Of a DNA stretch of 55,353 bases, positions 53,738-55,353 are shown in pieces. The notes beneath the pieces are model-generated. The model searched no databases. It had not been told where the DNA came from and was given only the letters and a program-made list of their open reading frames with translations. The position numbers were made by a program, and so were the translations under genes. Each line of letters opens with the position of its first letter. Position 1 is the stretch's first letter. Where the stretch lies: contig SHVQ01000017.1 in the NCBI GenBank assembly GCA_009694195.1, positions 1 to 55,353 on the forward strand. The letters run 5' to 3'. Origin of the DNA: Rhodospirillales bacterium. GTDB lineage: Bacteria > Pseudomonadota > Alphaproteobacteria > Rhodospirillales > SHVQ01.

Positions 53738-55353
53738 ATGGGAACGACTGGTTCCTACGACTACGTGATCGTGGGCGCCGGATCGGCGGGCTCAGTGCTC
53801 GCGAACCGGCTGTCCGAATCGCCGGAGAACCGCGTCCTCCTCCTCGAGGCCGGACCCGGCGACTGGACGCCGCTCATCCACATGCCCGCGGGCTACCCGT
53901 ATCTCGTCTGGGGCCGACGTTATAATTGGGCCTACGAGAGCGAGCCCGAGCCCGGCCTCGACGGCCGCCGCATGCCCGTCCCGCGCGGCCGCGTGCTCGG
54001 CGGAACCTCCGCCATCAACGGGATGACCTGGGTGCGCGGCCATCCGCTCGACTACGACCGCTGGGCGCGCGAGACAGGGTCGGCCGCGTGGAACCATGCC
54101 CACGTGCTTCCTTATTTCATGCGCTCGGAGACCGGCTCGGCGGGGGCTGACGGATACCGGGGCGGCGACGGCCCGATCCGCGTCTCCACCGGCGCCGCCG
54201 CGAGCCCGCTCGTGCAGGCGTTCATGCAGGCCGCGCTCCAGATGGGCTACGGCCGCACCGACGACTTCAACGGCTTCCGCCAGGAAGGCTTCGGCAAGGC
54301 CGAGATGAGCATTCACCGGGGGCGGCGCTCGACGGCGGCGGTCGCCTACCTGCATCCGATCCGCGCGCGGCAGAATTTGACCGTGCAGACGGGCGCCCGG
54401 GCGAGCCGCATCCTGTTCGAAGGCCGGCGCGCCGTCGGCGTCGGCTACATGGTGCGCGGCCGCGCCGTCCATGCGCGAGCCGAGCGCGAGGTCATCGTCG
54501 CCGCGGGCGCGGTCGACTCGCCGAAGCTTCTCATGCTCTCGGGCATCGGCGACGGCGGCACGCTGAAACGCCTCGGCATCGCCGTCCGCGAGCACCTGGC
54601 GGCCGTCGGCGAAAACCTGGAGGACCACCTCCAGCTCTTCATCCGCCACGCCTGCACGCAGCCGATCACTCTTTATAATGCGATGCAGCCATGGGGGCAG
54701 CTTCGCGCCGGAATCGAGTGGCTGTTGTTCAAGCGAGGGCTCGCGGCCAGCAGCCAGTTCGAGATCGGCGGCTTCGTCCGCAGCCGGCCCGACCTCATGC
54801 AGCCGGACCTCCAGTATCAGTTCCTGCCGATGGCGCGCACGCGCACGCGGCCGCCGTTCGCCGAGGGCCACGGCTACCAGGCCCACGCGGGGCCGCTCCG
54901 GCTGGAAAGCCGCGGCCGCGTCTGGCTCCGCTCGGCCGACCCGAAGGATCCGCCGCGCATTCTCTTCAATTATCTCCAGGGCGAAGCCGACCGCCGGCAG
55001 TTGCGCGCCGCCGTCCACCTGACCCGCGAAATCCTGGCCCAGCCCGCGTTCGATCCCTACCGGGGCGCGGAGCTGTTGCCGGGCCCGGACGTGAAAACCG
55101 ACGCCGAGATCGACGCCTTCGTCCGCGCCCACGCGGCCACGCGCTATCACCTCTGCTGCACGTGCCGGATGGGGCAGGGGGAGGACTCGGTCGTCGATAC
55201 GGACGCGCGCGTGCACGGGATCGACGGGCTCCGCGTCGTCGACGCCTCGATCATGCCGAGCATGATCGGAGGCAATCTGAACGCGCCGGTCGTCATGATC
55301 GCGGAAAAGGTCTCCGACCTGATCCTCGGGAAACCCGCGCTCGCACCGGTCTC
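53738..55353 (+). CDS. GMC-family FAD oxidoreductase (choline dehydrogenase-like), partial
   Basis: 538 codons to the window edge with no stop; GMC enzymes of this type are about 530-560 aa, so only the extreme C-terminus is missing. GAGGGG precedes the ATG. FAD-binding YDYVIVGAGSAGSVLANRLS, LLLEAGPGD, GMC signature 1 PRGRVLGGTSAINGMTWVRG, signature 2 region AAGAVDSPKLLMLSGIGD, catalytic His in RYHLCCTCRMG and the end motif MIGGNLNAPVVMIAEK (GNLNAP where many have GNTNAP). Oxidises an alcohol to an aldehyde; substrate unknown. Confidence 0.92.
   Translation, partial: MGTTGSYDYVIVGAGSAGSVLANRLSESPENRVLLLEAGPGDWTPLIHMPAGYPYLVWGRRYNWAYESEPEPGLDGRRMPVPRGRVLGGTSAINGMTWVRGHPLDYDRWARETGSAAWNHAHVLPYFMRSETGSAGADGYRGGDGPIRVSTGAAASPLVQAFMQAALQMGYGRTDDFNGFRQEGFGKAEMSIHRGRRSTAAVAYLHPIRARQNLTVQTGARASRILFEGRRAVGVGYMVRGRAVHARAEREVIVAAGAVDSPKLLMLSGIGDGGTLKRLGIAVREHLAAVGENLEDHLQLFIRHACTQPITLYNAMQPWGQLRAGIEWLLFKRGLAASSQFEIGGFVRSRPDLMQPDLQYQFLPMARTRTRPPFAEGHGYQAHAGPLRLESRGRVWLRSADPKDPPRILFNYLQGEADRRQLRAAVHLTREILAQPAFDPYRGAELLPGPDVKTDAEIDAFVRAHAATRYHLCCTCRMGQGEDSVVDTDARVHGIDGLRVVDASIMPSMIGGNLNAPVVMIAEKVSDLILGKPALAPV

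Overview
This is a GC-rich (mid-60s % by eye) chromosomal segment from an alphaproteobacterium, most like Hyphomicrobiales/Rhodospirillales. The evidence is the order coiled-coil gene-zapA-[6S RNA]-ygfA-TIGR00282 phosphoesterase-yebC-ruvCAB-ybgC-tolQRAB-pal-cpoB-tilS-ftsH-folP-glmM, together with many palindromic intergenic repeats of the kind common in these orders. No rRNA, tRNA, CRISPR array, prophage, transposase or replication origin was seen.

Layout. 1-11.6 kb (mostly minus strand): a membrane-anchored class III nucleotide cyclase, rpmE, an MFS transporter, an envelope module (secreted OmpA-like protein, MotA/TolQ-like channel protein, MotB/OmpA-like partner), suhB-like phosphatase, efp, thiE and gap. 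11.7-29.6 kb (plus strand): the zapA/6S/ygfA/yebC/ruv/tol-pal/tilS/ftsH/folP core. It is broken between zapA and the 6S RNA gene by about 2.2 kb of lower-GC accessory DNA, which holds a frameshifted peptidoglycan-binding, lysozyme-like gene, a small secreted partner gene and a decayed second peptidoglycan-binding module. 29.7-40.5 kb: glmM, thiD, a MocR-type regulator divergent from a DUF1127 gene and an EamA transporter, an alanyl-tRNA editing protein, a tartrate dehydrogenase-like enzyme, a truncated acetyltransferase running into a TPR-SPOR gene, and a multicopper oxidase with a DUF411 protein. 40.5-47.3 kb (minus strand): CoA-transferase and thiolase, a lipoprotein, a dienelactone-hydrolase-like protein, a cold-shock protein and an orphan solute-binding protein. 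47.3-53.5 kb (minus strand): an ECF sigma factor, a small membrane protein (probable anti-sigma), a CpxP/Spy-like protein, MacA, MacB and a TolC-type lipoprotein, in that transcription order. The window ends inside a GMC oxidoreductase gene.

The least ordinary content is of two kinds. First is the cassette between zapA and 6S RNA, which reads like a decaying muramidase with a periplasmic partner and is flanked by direct repeats of its own peptidoglycan-binding module. Second is a layered population of small repeats: a 148-bp MITE-like element in three near-identical copies (one using the zapA stop codon as its target site, one sitting inside another repeat), a 36-38-bp GC palindrome found four times (three of them inside hairpins of larger repeats), a 205-bp structured element filling an operon junction exactly, and a repeat translated in frame at the start of the TolC-type protein. 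Also notable are an EF-P that lacks the modifiable lysine at its loop tip, in a genome whose TolA has 18 consecutive prolines, and a damaged acetyltransferase/lipoprotein junction.
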